Positions 34,434 through 41,894 of a stretch of 64,000 nt of DNA are shown one piece after another. Origin of the DNA: Lysobacterales bacterium (GTDB taxonomy: Bacteria; Pseudomonadota; Gammaproteobacteria; Xanthomonadales; SZUA-38); the NCBI GenBank assembly GCA_028285525.1, contig JANQOZ010000023.1:62001-126000 (forward strand). Reading direction: 5' to 3'. The notes beneath the pieces were generated by a model. It made no database searches and was not told the DNA's origin. It saw only the letters and a list, made by a program, of their open reading frames with translations. The translations under genes and the position numbers were made by a program. Position 1 is the stretch's first letter; every line of letters begins with the position of its first letter.

Positions 34434-35287
34434 CGGTAGACCTCGAGAATCTCGCGAAGCCGCTCGGCGCTGTCCTCCAGGTCTTCCCGCGCCGCGCAGG
34501 CCACCGCGGGCACCCGGCTGATCTCCACGGTATTGAGGATCAGCGCATCCTGAGAGTTGAAGTACTGAACCCACCAGACGTTACGTGTCCCCGTGCTGGT
34601 GATTCGGCAGTTGCCATAGCCACGAGAAAGAATCACGGCAGGGCCTGAACCGAGCCTTTCGATGAGGTACTGGAGGTCTTCATCGGTGTTGGGGAGCAGC
34701 GACAGATTGACCACGTAGGGTTCGGTGTGGTCTTCGGACAGCCGAAGCTTGTCTGAGATTTCCACCAGCAGCGAAGGCGCGTTGGCCAGGCCCTCCGGCA
34801 GCTTCTCGGCATCCACCACGAGCTCCGCCGCTGCGTGGGTAAAGACCCCGTCACTGATCAACGTCGGGATTGCACCGACCTCGACCACGTCTCGTTCCAC
34901 CGATTCGTCGTCGCTCAGGTATTGCACACGCCATACGCCGGCCAGGACGGATTCCTGAACCCTCGCTTTGACTGGCCCTTCGTAGATGATGCTGACCTCC
35001 CCGTTGCCGAGCACCTGGTCGATGAGGTGCAGATTGGCGTCGTCCAGCCCCGTCAGCGGGAGGACGACTGCCGGGGCATCGGGTGTCTGATTTGCCAGGG
35101 TGGTGGCCAGCGTGCCGAGGAACTCGATGCCGGGCTCGAGGCCCTGGATCTCGTCAGGCTCGGGAACCACCGGGACCTCGTAGGTCCAGGTCTCGGTCGG
35201 CAGCTGCATGTAGTCGAGCTCTACGCCGTCCTCTTCGGGTGGCTGCGAGCCGGCTTCAACGGTAACGGGAATAGGAAACTCTTTCAT
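34430..35287 (-). CDS. hupH: HupH/HoxQ hydrogenase assembly protein
   Basis: A 285-residue protein from the ATG at 35287; upstream in-frame sequence is intergenic. It aligns by eye with the HupH/HyaF family: a conserved PEPDEIQGL...FLGTLA region, LDDANLHLIDQVLGNGEVSI, VKARVQESVLAGVWRVQYL, GSGPAVILSRGYGNCRI and NVWWVQYFNSQDALILNTVEI. HupH works with HupG and HupJ on the small subunit before Tat export. It lies 16 bp after hupG and overlaps the rubredoxin gene. Confidence 0.93.
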   Translation of the reverse strand: MKEFPIPVTVEAGSQPPEEDGVELDYMQLPTETWTYEVPVVPEPDEIQGLEPGIEFLGTLATTLANQTPDAPAVVLPLTGLDDANLHLIDQVLGNGEVSIIYEGPVKARVQESVLAGVWRVQYLSDDESVERDVVEVGAIPTLISDGVFTHAAAELVVDAEKLPEGLANAPSLLVEISDKLRLSEDHTEPYVVNLSLLPNTDEDLQYLIERLGSGPAVILSRGYGNCRITSTGTRNVWWVQYFNSQDALILNTVEISRVPAVACAAREDLEDSAERLREILEVYR

Positions 35288-35303
35288 AGAATATCGGCCT
35301 GAT

Positions 35304-35729
35304 TCAGTGTGCGGGCGCGGAAGCGTTTTCGTCGGGGGCAAACATCGGCGGCGGCTCACTCGGCTCAGCGGCGAGAATCATCTGCACGTCTTCCAGGTAG
35401 TCCGACCAGTCGCGGATACCGGTAATTGCGCCGACATATTCACCGCCTCGCAGGAACACCAGCGTCGGGATTTTCAGAAAGTGGTAACGCAGCTTCATTT
35501 CCCGGTGCGCGGGAAACGGCACAACGGCAACCGCAAACTTGCCGGCAAACGCGTTCATCAGTTCCGGCAGAATCACCGCCAGATCGTCGGCCTCTGGTAT
35601 CGGCTTCATGCCCTCAGCAAACACCAGCACCACGTCGTGGTTGGATTCGATAAAAGCATCGAGCTCGGGGCCGGCCAGCGACGGATAGCCCTCGCGTTCC
35701 TGCATGTTCTTAATGGCTTGGGAAAACAC
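35304..35729 (-). CDS. hupG: HupG/HoxO, thioredoxin-like Tat proofreading chaperone
   Basis: A 141-residue protein with a GTG start; AGGAG lies 8 bases upstream. It has a thioredoxin-like fold of the HyaE/HupG type: VVLVFAEGMKPIPEADDLAVILPEL, FAVAVVPFPAHREMKLRYHF, KIPTLVFLRGGEYVGAI. The catalytic CxxC is absent, as expected. Family members bind the Tat signal of the hydrogenase small subunit. The C-terminal tail is proline-rich. It lies 20 bp downstream of hupF. Confidence 0.93.
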   Translation of the reverse strand: MFSQAIKNMQEREGYPSLAGPELDAFIESNHDVVLVFAEGMKPIPEADDLAVILPELMNAFAGKFAVAVVPFPAHREMKLRYHFLKIPTLVFLRGGEYVGAITGIRDWSDYLEDVQMILAAEPSEPPPMFAPDENASAPAH

Positions 35730-35749
35730 TCATGGGCTCCTTTCGGACG

Positions 35750-36070
35750 TCAGCCGCGGTTGGGCAGTTTGTTGGCTGCGGCGGCCGACGGCGGCAGCTG
35801 AGGCTCCCGGTCGATCAGATCCGCAAAAAGATGGTCGATGTTGGTCTCGCCCCGCATCACGAGATTGACGGCGGTTACTGCGTCGGTGATTTGTGCGGCG
35901 TCGGCTTCGGTCAGCACTTCCCGGGCGGCGTCCAGGAACGTCAGCAGCCAGGTTCCTACCGGCTGGTCCCCGACCAGCAGCGTGCTGATCTGACGGGTCT
36001 CACCCATACCCTCACAGATCGCGTAGCCCTCACCGGACTCCTTGACCCGCATGGGCACGCCGATGCACAT
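35750..36070 (-). CDS. hupF: HupF/HoxL, HypC-like chaperone for the uptake hydrogenase
   Basis: A 106-residue HypC/HupF-family protein with MCIGVPMRV (Cys2) and a longer C-terminal part than the 78-residue HypC of the same operon, typical of HupF/HoxL. LVGDQPVGTWLLTFLDAAREVL is the family core, where the conserved residue pattern after the second beta strand matches HupF. It protects the large subunit and delivers the metal centre in the presence of oxygen. The ATG overlaps the hupD stop (TGATG). Confidence 0.94.
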   Translation of the reverse strand: MCIGVPMRVKESGEGYAICEGMGETRQISTLLVGDQPVGTWLLTFLDAAREVLTEADAAQITDAVTAVNLVMRGETNIDHLFADLIDREPQLPPSAAAANKLPNRG

Positions 36071-36768
36071 CAGTATTTGCCCCGGTGATCGACATCCACC
36101 GCCATGGCGCCTGGGTCCAGCGGTGCGGGACGATAGGCCACGTCGAATGCGTCAGACTTCAGCACCCGCTCGTCGCCGACGCGGCAGGCTTCCGCTTCGC
36201 TGGGGCGGAGCGATTCATAGCGGGCCAGATCTATTTCAGCGCCGACAATCGATTCTGTTTCGGACAGCGGCTCTGCCCGTCGTGAAGCCTTAACGCCCAG
36301 CTGATCCAGCCAGCTCACAGCCGCCTCGACGGCCGGCGTCAGCTGCTGCTTCATCAGCCGCGAAAGACTGCCGCCAAAATCCTCGATCTGAACCGGCTGA
36401 ACGCCGACAAGCAGCAGCTCGTCGGGGTAGCGACCGAGCATCTCTGCGCTGGCCAGTACTTCTTGAAACCCCGTCTGGTGGAGGCTGACCTTTTTGGCCC
36501 CGAGGTAGCTGGGGACGTCAGCACCCTTGATCAGTTTCAGGGTGCCCGGCTCGAGGCCATAGTCGATGGCGTCAAAGATCACCAGATTGTCGGCCTGCTC
36601 CACGTGCTGCAGCAGATACATGCCCTGGGTCCCACCGTCCATCACGGTGACGGAATCATCGAATTCATAGTGACGATGAAGCTCGTCAGCGGCGCGAACG
36701 CCAAATCCTTCGTCTGCCCACAGAACGTTGCCGATACCAAGGATCAGGGTTTGAGTCTTATCGGTCAC
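36070..36768 (-). CDS. hupD: HupD/HoxM hydrogenase maturation endopeptidase
   Basis: A 232-residue protease starting at GTG (GGGAG 8 bases upstream). Family motifs are GIGNVLWADEGFG (nickel-binding Glu), IFDAIDYG (Asp) and SLHQTGFQEVL (His), followed by LLVGVQPVQIEDFGGSLS. It cleaves the C-terminal tail of HupL after nickel insertion. A tail of about 40 residues rich in acidic and polar residues extends beyond the usual ~195-205-residue length. It is the first gene of the 18-gene maturation/sensing unit, 35 bp downstream of the expected start of the sigma-54 promoter transcript. Confidence 0.95.
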   Translation of the reverse strand: MTDKTQTLILGIGNVLWADEGFGVRAADELHRHYEFDDSVTVMDGGTQGMYLLQHVEQADNLVIFDAIDYGLEPGTLKLIKGADVPSYLGAKKVSLHQTGFQEVLASAEMLGRYPDELLLVGVQPVQIEDFGGSLSRLMKQQLTPAVEAAVSWLDQLGVKASRRAEPLSETESIVGAEIDLARYESLRPSEAEACRVGDERVLKSDAFDVAYRPAPLDPGAMAVDVDHRGKY

Positions 36769-36813
36769 GCACGCACTCCCGGGTCAAAAAACGCTTTTGC
36801 GGATACGGTGCTG

Positions 36814-36829
36814 AGCAAGTTCAGTGCCA
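36814..36829 (-). promoter_or_regulatory. Sigma-54 promoter of the hupD maturation/sensing operon
   Basis: On the minus strand the sequence reads TGGCACTGAACTTGCT, with GG and GC separated by exactly ten bases as required for -24/-12 elements. Only the base after TGGCAC departs from the usual consensus. Transcription should begin near 36803, giving a leader of about 35 bases before the hupD GTG. The operon encodes HupR with an intact GAFTGA loop, so autoregulation by its own product is likely. Confidence 0.85.
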
Positions 36830-36855
36830 GTCAGCGAATCCCATGGAAACTTACT

Positions 36856-36873
36856 TGTCAGGAAAGCCTGACA
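36856..36873. promoter_or_regulatory. Perfect inverted repeat upstream of the hupD promoter
   Basis: TGTCAGG-AAAG-CCTGACA is a perfect 7-4-7 inverted repeat. Its centre is about 60 bases upstream of the predicted start of the hupD transcript. No T-run follows on either strand, so it is not a good terminator. It could be an activator or repressor site; I found no copy near the hupS promoter. The binding protein is unknown. Confidence 0.45.
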
Positions 36874-36984
36874 GTCGCCATGTGGAAGAAACTATTCCAG
36901 TTACGGGATAAAACGTATAGGTACATTCCACAGGAAGTCAGGATTTCAGGGTGCTTTAACCACAAAATCACGCGAAACAGATAT

Positions 36985-36999
36985 TGAGAATGATTCTCT
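36985..36999. promoter_or_regulatory. Fur-box-like palindrome between the two hydrogenase operons
   Basis: TGAGAATGATTCTCT has the 7-1-7 symmetry of the Fur consensus (TGATAAT-N-ATTATCA), and its core GAGAATGATTCTC is perfectly palindromic. It lies about 180 bases upstream of the hupD promoter and downstream of the hupC terminator. Iron-responsive control of this iron-demanding system is inferred, not shown. It could also serve a short transcript not recognised here. Confidence 0.5.
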
Positions 37000-37156
37000 T
37001 TACGTCAAGTGGAAGCTCGCTTACCAGCAGCAGCTGGCGCCTCCTGTCTCGCCGGATTGACAGTTACCAGCGCACTGCGGCCGGGGAACGATTGGCCGAT
37101 TGTTTGGGGTGGCTTAAGGACAGGGAAAGGGAATCCAAACATCCCGGACCCGGGCG

Positions 37157-37191
37157 AAAAAAAGGCGCCTGAGCCTGAGCTCTGGCGCCTT
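37157..37191 (-). terminator. Intrinsic terminator of the hupSLC operon
   Basis: On the minus strand an 8-bp stem (AAGGCGCC / GGCGCCTT) with a 14-base loop is followed by seven Ts. It begins about 57 bases after the hupC stop. It should end the structural transcript before the maturation operon promoter, in line with two separate promoters. Confidence 0.85.
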
Positions 37192-37247
37192 GGGCAATCC
37201 AGCGATGACCGGGGCTGGTTCGCTGGATGTCTCGCGTTAGCTCCGGC

Positions 37248-37961
37248 CTAGCGGCCGTCGTCGACGTCCCGATCGTCCTTGAACATCCGCCAGCCGCTGA
37301 CCATCGTGCTGATCAGACTCTGGCGGGACATGATGTCCTCCCGGAAGGCGACGTAGATGTGGGTCATGGCAAAAACGATGATGACCCACATACCCAGGTG
37401 GTGCCAGGTGTGCACGTCCTGGCTCTGCCCAAAGAGCGGCACAACCCAACTGGTGAACATCGTGTGCGCCCAGCTGCCGGCCTGGGTGCCTTCACCATAG
37501 AGTGCAAAGCCGGTGATGATCATGAAGATCGTGCCCCATACGAGCACAAAAAACATGACCAGCGTGGCCAGCGGATTGTGGCCGGAATACTTGCGGGGCT
37601 CGCCGGCAAAAAACATGTACCACTTCCACTCATGCCATACCCCTCCCCACCAGTCTTTGCTGAAGAAGGGCGGGAAGAAGACCTGCCGCGAGTGCTTGTT
37701 GCCGACCAGGGCCCAGTAGATCCGGAATACGAACCCGATGGCAAAGATATAGCCCGCGGTGAAGTGGGCAAAGCGGATGTACCCCATCAGGAAGTGATCA
37801 CTCGCCTCACCGGGCATGGTGGGCAGCGGGCTGCCGATGAAGTAGCCCGTGACACAAAGCACGAGCACCGACAGGGCGTTGACCCAGTGCCAGATGCGCA
37901 GCGGCGCTTCGTAGACGTAGATTGCCGGCTGAGCGCTGGCGGTGATGGCCGGGGGGCTCAT
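37248..37961 (-). CDS. hupC: HupC/HoxZ cytochrome b subunit of the uptake hydrogenase
   Basis: A 237-residue membrane protein of the Ni/Fe-hydrogenase b-type cytochrome family. It has four or more hydrophobic helices and heme-ligand histidines in LRIWHWVNAL, RFAHFTAGYIFAIGFVFRIYW, SWAHTMF and DVHTWHHLGMWVIIVFAMTHIYVAFRED. It anchors HupSL to the periplasmic face of the inner membrane and passes electrons to quinone. The ATG overlaps the stop of the preceding small gene (ATGA). It is the last gene before the terminator. Confidence 0.96.
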   Translation of the reverse strand: MSPPAITASAQPAIYVYEAPLRIWHWVNALSVLVLCVTGYFIGSPLPTMPGEASDHFLMGYIRFAHFTAGYIFAIGFVFRIYWALVGNKHSRQVFFPPFFSKDWWGGVWHEWKWYMFFAGEPRKYSGHNPLATLVMFFVLVWGTIFMIITGFALYGEGTQAGSWAHTMFTSWVVPLFGQSQDVHTWHHLGMWVIIVFAMTHIYVAFREDIMSRQSLISTMVSGWRMFKDDRDVDDGR

Positions 37962-38176
37962 GACCGCTTGCCCCGCTTACGCCATGCGCTGAGCCCGATT
38001 GCGCCGGCGGCGAGGGCCGCCAGCACCAGCAGCGCGACGTGCCACGGGTCGCTCAGCAGGTGAGTTGAGACCTCGCGCGTTGTCATGTCGTGATGGTGGC
38101 CCGGGTGGGCCAGCAGCGGGCCCGGTAGCGTGGCCAGAACCATGAGCCAGATCGTTTTGCTTTTGATTCGATTCAT
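37958..38176 (-). CDS. Small His-rich exported membrane protein between hupL and hupC (unknown)
   Basis: A 72-residue protein with a good Shine-Dalgarno site (GGAG, 8 bases from the ATG). It is 15 bp after hupL and overlaps hupC by four bases, so it is clearly part of the operon. Residues 1-23 are a signal peptide ending PLLA; the mature chain would start HPGHHHD, with His at its N-terminus and three more within five residues. One transmembrane helix (about 46-65, HVALLVLAALAAGAIGLSAW) and a basic tail RKRGKRS follow. I recognise no named family, and the known hup/hox operons I recall have no gene here. Metal binding or HupC assembly is a guess. Confidence 0.8.
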   Translation of the reverse strand: MNRIKSKTIWLMVLATLPGPLLAHPGHHHDMTTREVSTHLLSDPWHVALLVLAALAAGAIGLSAWRKRGKRS

Positions 38177-38191
38177 TTGCTGTTCTCCGGG

Positions 38192-39997
38192 TTAGCCGCC
38201 AATCGGCGAGGTGGTGACGTTGGCCAGCTCTTCGCCATCTTCCGACATCACGTGCGTTGAACACGCCAGGCATGGATCAAAGCTGTGCAGGTTGCGGAGG
38301 ATTTCCACCGGTTCGTTCGGCCGCTCAACCTTGGTGTTCATCATCGAAGCTTCAAAAGCGCCGATGTTGCCGGCCTCATCACGCGGTGACCCGTTCCAGG
38401 TGGTCGGCACCACACACTGGTAGTTTTCGATCTTGCGATCTTTGATGCGGATCCAGTGGGCGAGTGCACCGCGAGGCGCCTCGGTGAAGCCAACCCCTTT
38501 GCTTTCCGCCGGCCAGTCCGCCGGGTCCCACTTCTCACCGTTGTGGGTGGCGGTGTCGCCGGCCTTGATATTGGCGATCAGCTTGTCGAAGAAATACAGC
38601 TGCTTGTCCGCCGCCCACTGGGCCTCCAGGGCTCGGGCCGCGGTACGACCGAGGGTGGAGAACAGCGCGTCGACCGGCACGTCCAGTTCCCTGAGCACGA
38701 AGTTGATTTGCTCGGTGATTTCCTCGTGACCCTTCGCGTAGCCCACGACGTAGCGGGCCAGCGGACCCACCTCCATCGCGTGACCCCGCCAGCGCGGCGC
38801 CTTGATCCAGGAGTAGCTGGCGTTTTCGTCCAGTTCCTCGATGTGATGCTGCGAGCCCTTGGCGGTGCTGACATCGAAGTTCGGCTCGGTCACGCCGTCC
38901 CAGGGATGCAGTCCTTTGACACCCTGCGGGTACTCGTACCAGGAGTGCGGCACAAATTCCTGGATCTCATCCGGGTCACGCAGGTCGACCGGCATCACCT
39001 CTTTCAGGTTGCCGTTGATGATCGCGCCGCTGGGCATCAGCAGGTTCTCGGGTGAAAAATCGTTGGCGCGGTCCGGGATGTCCCCGTAGGCCAATACGTT
39101 CTGGCCGGAGATACCACCGCCATACAGCCACCCTTTATAGAACTTGCCGATCGCAAGGATGTCGGGGATGTAGACGTTGTTGATGAACGTCTGGGTGTCC
39201 TTCAGGATCTGGTGGATCTGATTGAGGTTCACCATATTCAGACCGCCTACCCCGCCGACACCGTCGACGTTAATTGGCGACGGGGTCCCACCCACCGTCC
39301 AGTTCGGGTGCGTGTCCTTGCCGCCCAGAATGGTCCGGGTTTTCATAATCTCTTTCTGGAAATCCAGCGCTTCCAGGTAGTGGGTCACCGCCATCAGATC
39401 AGCTTCCGGCGGCAGCAGGTAGGCCGGATTGGTCCAGTAGCCGTTCTTGAACGGCCCGAGCTGACCGGATTCCACAAACTTCTTCAGCCGGTTCTGGATA
39501 TCGCGGAAGTAGCCGGGGGAAGAATGCGGGTGATGCGGTGATACCTGCTGCTGCAGAGCAGACGTTGCCTTCGGATCTGCCGCCAGCGCGTTGACCGGGT
39601 TGACCCAGTCCAGCGCATGCAGATGATAGAAATGCACCAGGTGATCGTGCACCTGCAGTGAGAGCTGCATGATGTTGCGGATGCTGTTCGCGTTCTCCGG
39701 GATTTCGATCCCCAGGGAATCTTCCACCGCTCGGACCGAGGTCAGCGCATGAGTGCCGGTGCACACGCCGCAGATGCGCTGGGTAAAGGCCCAGGCGTCG
39801 CGAGGGTCGCGACCTTTCAGAATCACCTCCAGACCCCGCCACATCGTGCCGCTGGAGACCGCGTTGGTGATCACGTTGTTTTCGTCGATATTGACCTCGG
39901 CGCGCATATGTCCCTCGATGCGCGTCACCGGGTCGACCACAACACGCTGGCCTCCCGTGTCCAGCTGGTATCCGTTGGGAGTTGTGCTGGTCGCCAT
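38192..39997 (-). CDS. hupL: [NiFe] uptake hydrogenase large subunit HupL/HoxG
   Basis: A 601-residue catalytic subunit. Nickel ligands are Cys76/Cys79 in [10 protein letters not shown] and Cys576/Cys579 in [10 protein letters not shown] 19-residue tail ([19 protein letters not shown]) follows His582 and should be removed by Hup[16 protein letters not shown] and [19 protein letters not shown] are further family landmarks. Length and motifs fit the membrane-bound group 1d enzymes. The ATG overlaps the hupS stop by one base (TAATG). It oxidises H2 at the periplasmic side, being carried through Tat as a complex with HupS. Confidence 0.98.
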   Translation of the reverse strand: MATSTTPNGYQLDTGGQRVVVDPVTRIEGHMRAEVNIDENNVITNAVSSGTMWRGLEVILKGRDPRDAWAFTQRICGVCTGTHALTSVRAVEDSLGIEIPENANSIRNIMQLSLQVHDHLVHFYHLHALDWVNPVNALAADPKATSALQQQVSPHHPHSSPGYFRDIQNRLKKFVESGQLGPFKNGYWTNPAYLLPPEADLMAVTHYLEALDFQKEIMKTRTILGGKDTHPNWTVGGTPSPINVDGVGGVGGLNMVNLNQIHQILKDTQTFINNVYIPDILAIGKFYKGWLYGGGISGQNVLAYGDIPDRANDFSPENLLMPSGAIINGNLKEVMPVDLRDPDEIQEFVPHSWYEYPQGVKGLHPWDGVTEPNFDVSTAKGSQHHIEELDENASYSWIKAPRWRGHAMEVGPLARYVVGYAKGHEEITEQINFVLRELDVPVDALFSTLGRTAARALEAQWAADKQLYFFDKLIANIKAGDTATHNGEKWDPADWPAESKGVGFTEAPRGALAHWIRIKDRKIENYQCVVPTTWNGSPRDEAGNIGAFEASMMNTKVERPNEPVEILRNLHSFDPCLACSTHVMSEDGEELANVTTSPIGG

Positions 39998-41094
39998 TAT
40001 TCCTGCTCTCCTTTGTGCTGTTTGTTCTGCTGCGCACGCTTGAGCACGGAGCCCGCGGCGTGTGCTGCCGTTGCCACGCCAACCACCGCCGCCGCGGTGC
40101 CGCCGATGCGGTCAGCATTCGACTCAATGCCGAACTGCGGAATGTTGGTCAGGCGATCGTAGAAGCTGCCCTTGTCCCAGAAGCCGTCTTCCGAGCAGCC
40201 AATGCACGGATGGCCCGCCTGGATCGGAAACGACAGCCCGCCGTTCCAGCGGACCGTGGAGCACGCGTTGTACGTGGTCGGGCCTTTGCAGCCGACCTTG
40301 TACAGGCAATAGCCGCGGCGGGCAGACTCGTCGTCGAACTTCTCGACAAACTGCCCGGCGTCGAAGTGCGGACGGCGGTAACACTTGTCGTGAATCCGCT
40401 GGCTGTAGAACATCAGCGGCCGGCCCTGGCGGTCCAGTGACGGCAACTTCCCGAAAGTCAGAATGTAGGTAACAACGCCCGTCATCACCTCAGCGATGGG
40501 CGGACAGCCGGGTACCTTGATGATCGGCGCCGTGCCGATATCCGGAACCTTGTGAATGGGCGTGGCGCGGGTCGGGTTCGGCCGCGCCGCCTGGACGCAG
40601 CCCCAGGAGGCACATGACCCCCAGGAGATGATCGCCATGGCGTCTTTGGCGGCCTTCCTGAGCTGCTCGGTATAAGGCCGGCCACCGATAATGCAGGACA
40701 TCCCGCCAGTCTTGCCCTCGTCCAGCCCGGGATTACCCTCGCAGGCCAGGATGTAGTTGCCTTTGTACTTCTCGATCGTCTCGTCGATGATCGCTTCAGC
40801 TTCGTGTCCGGCTGAAGCCATGATGGTGTCGTCGTAATCGAGCGACAGCATCGACAGGATCACGTCTTTCACCAGCGGGTGCGCGGAACGGATGAACGAC
40901 TCCGAGCAGCAGGTGCATTCCAGGCCGTGGAGCCACAAAACCGGAATCCGGGGTTTGTTCTCCATCGCGTTGGCAATCTGCGGCGCAAAGGTCGGACCCA
41001 GCCCCATGGCCGCAGCGGTCAGGCTGCAGTATTTAAGAAAGCTGCGACGGGTAATGCCCTGCCGGCGCATGACGTCGTAGAAAGATTCAATCAT
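39997..41094 (-). CDS. hupS: [NiFe] uptake hydrogenase small subunit HupS/HoxK, O2-tolerant type
   Basis: A 365-residue precursor with a Tat signal ([10 protein letters not shown], cleavage near ANA at 43). The proximal cluster ligands are Cys60, Cys62, Cys63 (LECTCCSES), Cys161 and Cys166 (GSCASWGC), and Cys197 (PGCPP). The two extra cysteines (62 and 166) are those that create the [4Fe-3S] cluster of O2-tolerant membrane-bound hydrogenases; after removal of 43 residues the first three become 17, 19 and 20, as in HoxK. The distal/medial ligands follow ([37 protein letters not shown]). A hydrophobic C-terminal helix ([15 protein letters not shown]) anchors it near HupC. Confidence 0.98.
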   Translation of the reverse strand: MIESFYDVMRRQGITRRSFLKYCSLTAAAMGLGPTFAPQIANAMENKPRIPVLWLHGLECTCCSESFIRSAHPLVKDVILSMLSLDYDDTIMASAGHEAEAIIDETIEKYKGNYILACEGNPGLDEGKTGGMSCIIGGRPYTEQLRKAAKDAMAIISWGSCASWGCVQAARPNPTRATPIHKVPDIGTAPIIKVPGCPPIAEVMTGVVTYILTFGKLPSLDRQGRPLMFYSQRIHDKCYRRPHFDAGQFVEKFDDESARRGYCLYKVGCKGPTTYNACSTVRWNGGLSFPIQAGHPCIGCSEDGFWDKGSFYDRLTNIPQFGIESNADRIGGTAAAVVGVATAAHAAGSVLKRAQQNKQHKGEQE

Positions 41095-41163
41095 TGTGCG
41101 GGTCCTCTTCTTGCTTTTCGGTAAGGAGGCTGACGCCTGCCGAGCCAGTGGTACTGCCTTTAA

Positions 41164-41180
41164 AGCAAAGGCCGTACCAG
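41164..41180 (-). promoter_or_regulatory. Sigma-54 promoter of the hupSLC operon
   Basis: The minus strand reads CTGGTACGGCCTTTGCT. GG and GC are ten bases apart, and the match to the -24/-12 consensus is full except for T in place of C in TGGCAC. The predicted start lies near 41153, about 60 bases before the hupS ATG. It is the same class of promoter as that at 36814-36829, which supports joint control by HupR. Confidence 0.82.
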
Positions 41181-41328
41181 CTTGAGAAACCCGTTATATT
41201 TCCGTTGGTTAGAACGCTAAGACGATTTAGGCACCGGGTGAGACCGGCTGCGCTGCGCCCGCTCCGATTGCGCGAGTGGAAAACTGCTTACCACCTCGAC
41301 CGGGGGCTAAACCGGACGGCAGGAAGGC

Positions 41329-41754
41329 CTACTCAAACGACTCCAGCAGCAGGTTCGACTCGGTCGCGGAAACACCCGGGAGCAGTCGGATTGCGCCGAC
41401 AATATGATTAAACGAAGCCAGCGAATCGGTCTGGATTTCGGCGATCAAATCCCAGCGTCCGGTGGTGTGGTGGACAGCCGTCACCTGCGGGTTGCCGCGG
41501 AGCTGAGCGATCACGCCCGGTTCCTCTGCGCTCTCCGTCTTGATGCTCATCAGCGCACGCACCGCCGTGCTGGAGAGCTCAGCGCCAAGCTTCACCGTAT
41601 ACCCTGTTACGACACCCTGAGCTTCGAGGCGCCGCATTCGGTTTTGCACCGTCGCCCGCGAGACGCCGAGAGCCCGCGCCAGGTCCACCACCGAGATCCT
41701 GGCGTTGTCGCGCAGCAGCGCAATCAGCTTCCGATCCTTGCTGTCCAGCTCCAC
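41329..41754 (-). CDS. Lrp/AsnC-family transcriptional regulator
   Basis: A 141-residue regulator starting at GTG. The N-terminal helix-turn-helix is NARISVVDLARALGVSRATVQNRMRRLE, and the C-terminal RAM domain has VRALMSIKTES, VIAQLRGNPQVTAVHHTTGRWDLIAEIQT and LLPGVSATESNLLLES. It lies divergent from the ornithine-cyclodeaminase-like gene at 41895, the usual Lrp arrangement for an amino-acid-responsive control of the neighbour. It is unlikely to govern the hydrogenase operon downstream, which has its own promoter. Confidence 0.92.
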   Translation of the reverse strand: MELDSKDRKLIALLRDNARISVVDLARALGVSRATVQNRMRRLEAQGVVTGYTVKLGAELSSTAVRALMSIKTESAEEPGVIAQLRGNPQVTAVHHTTGRWDLIAEIQTDSLASFNHIVGAIRLLPGVSATESNLLLESFE

Positions 41755-41839
41755 CTGAACGCCCTACCTGAACATTTCGACAGTCTAATAGTAGCAAAAC
41801 GACAGAATTAAGAGCTTATTGATCATTTTTAGGTCTAAA

Positions 41840-41854
41840 AGTTAGCCGCTAACT
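41840..41854. promoter_or_regulatory. Palindrome in the lrp / ornithine-cyclodeaminase-like intergenic region
   Basis: AGTTAG-CCG-CTAACT is a perfect 6-3-6 inverted repeat between the divergent starts at 41754 and 41895. It lies 41 bases upstream of the plus-strand ATG, a position suited to an Lrp-family operator. Binding by the adjacent Lrp protein is inferred. Confidence 0.45.
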
Positions 41855-41894
41855 CCTTTACGCTTCGTGTTCGATTCACCCAAGGAGTATCGCC

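Noticed and set aside
36769-36987. Open frame at 36463-36987 on the plus strand opposite hupD and its leader
   Set aside because: It overlaps hupD antisense and runs through the sigma-54 promoter, the inverted repeat and the Fur-like site; no domain and no Shine-Dalgarno site.
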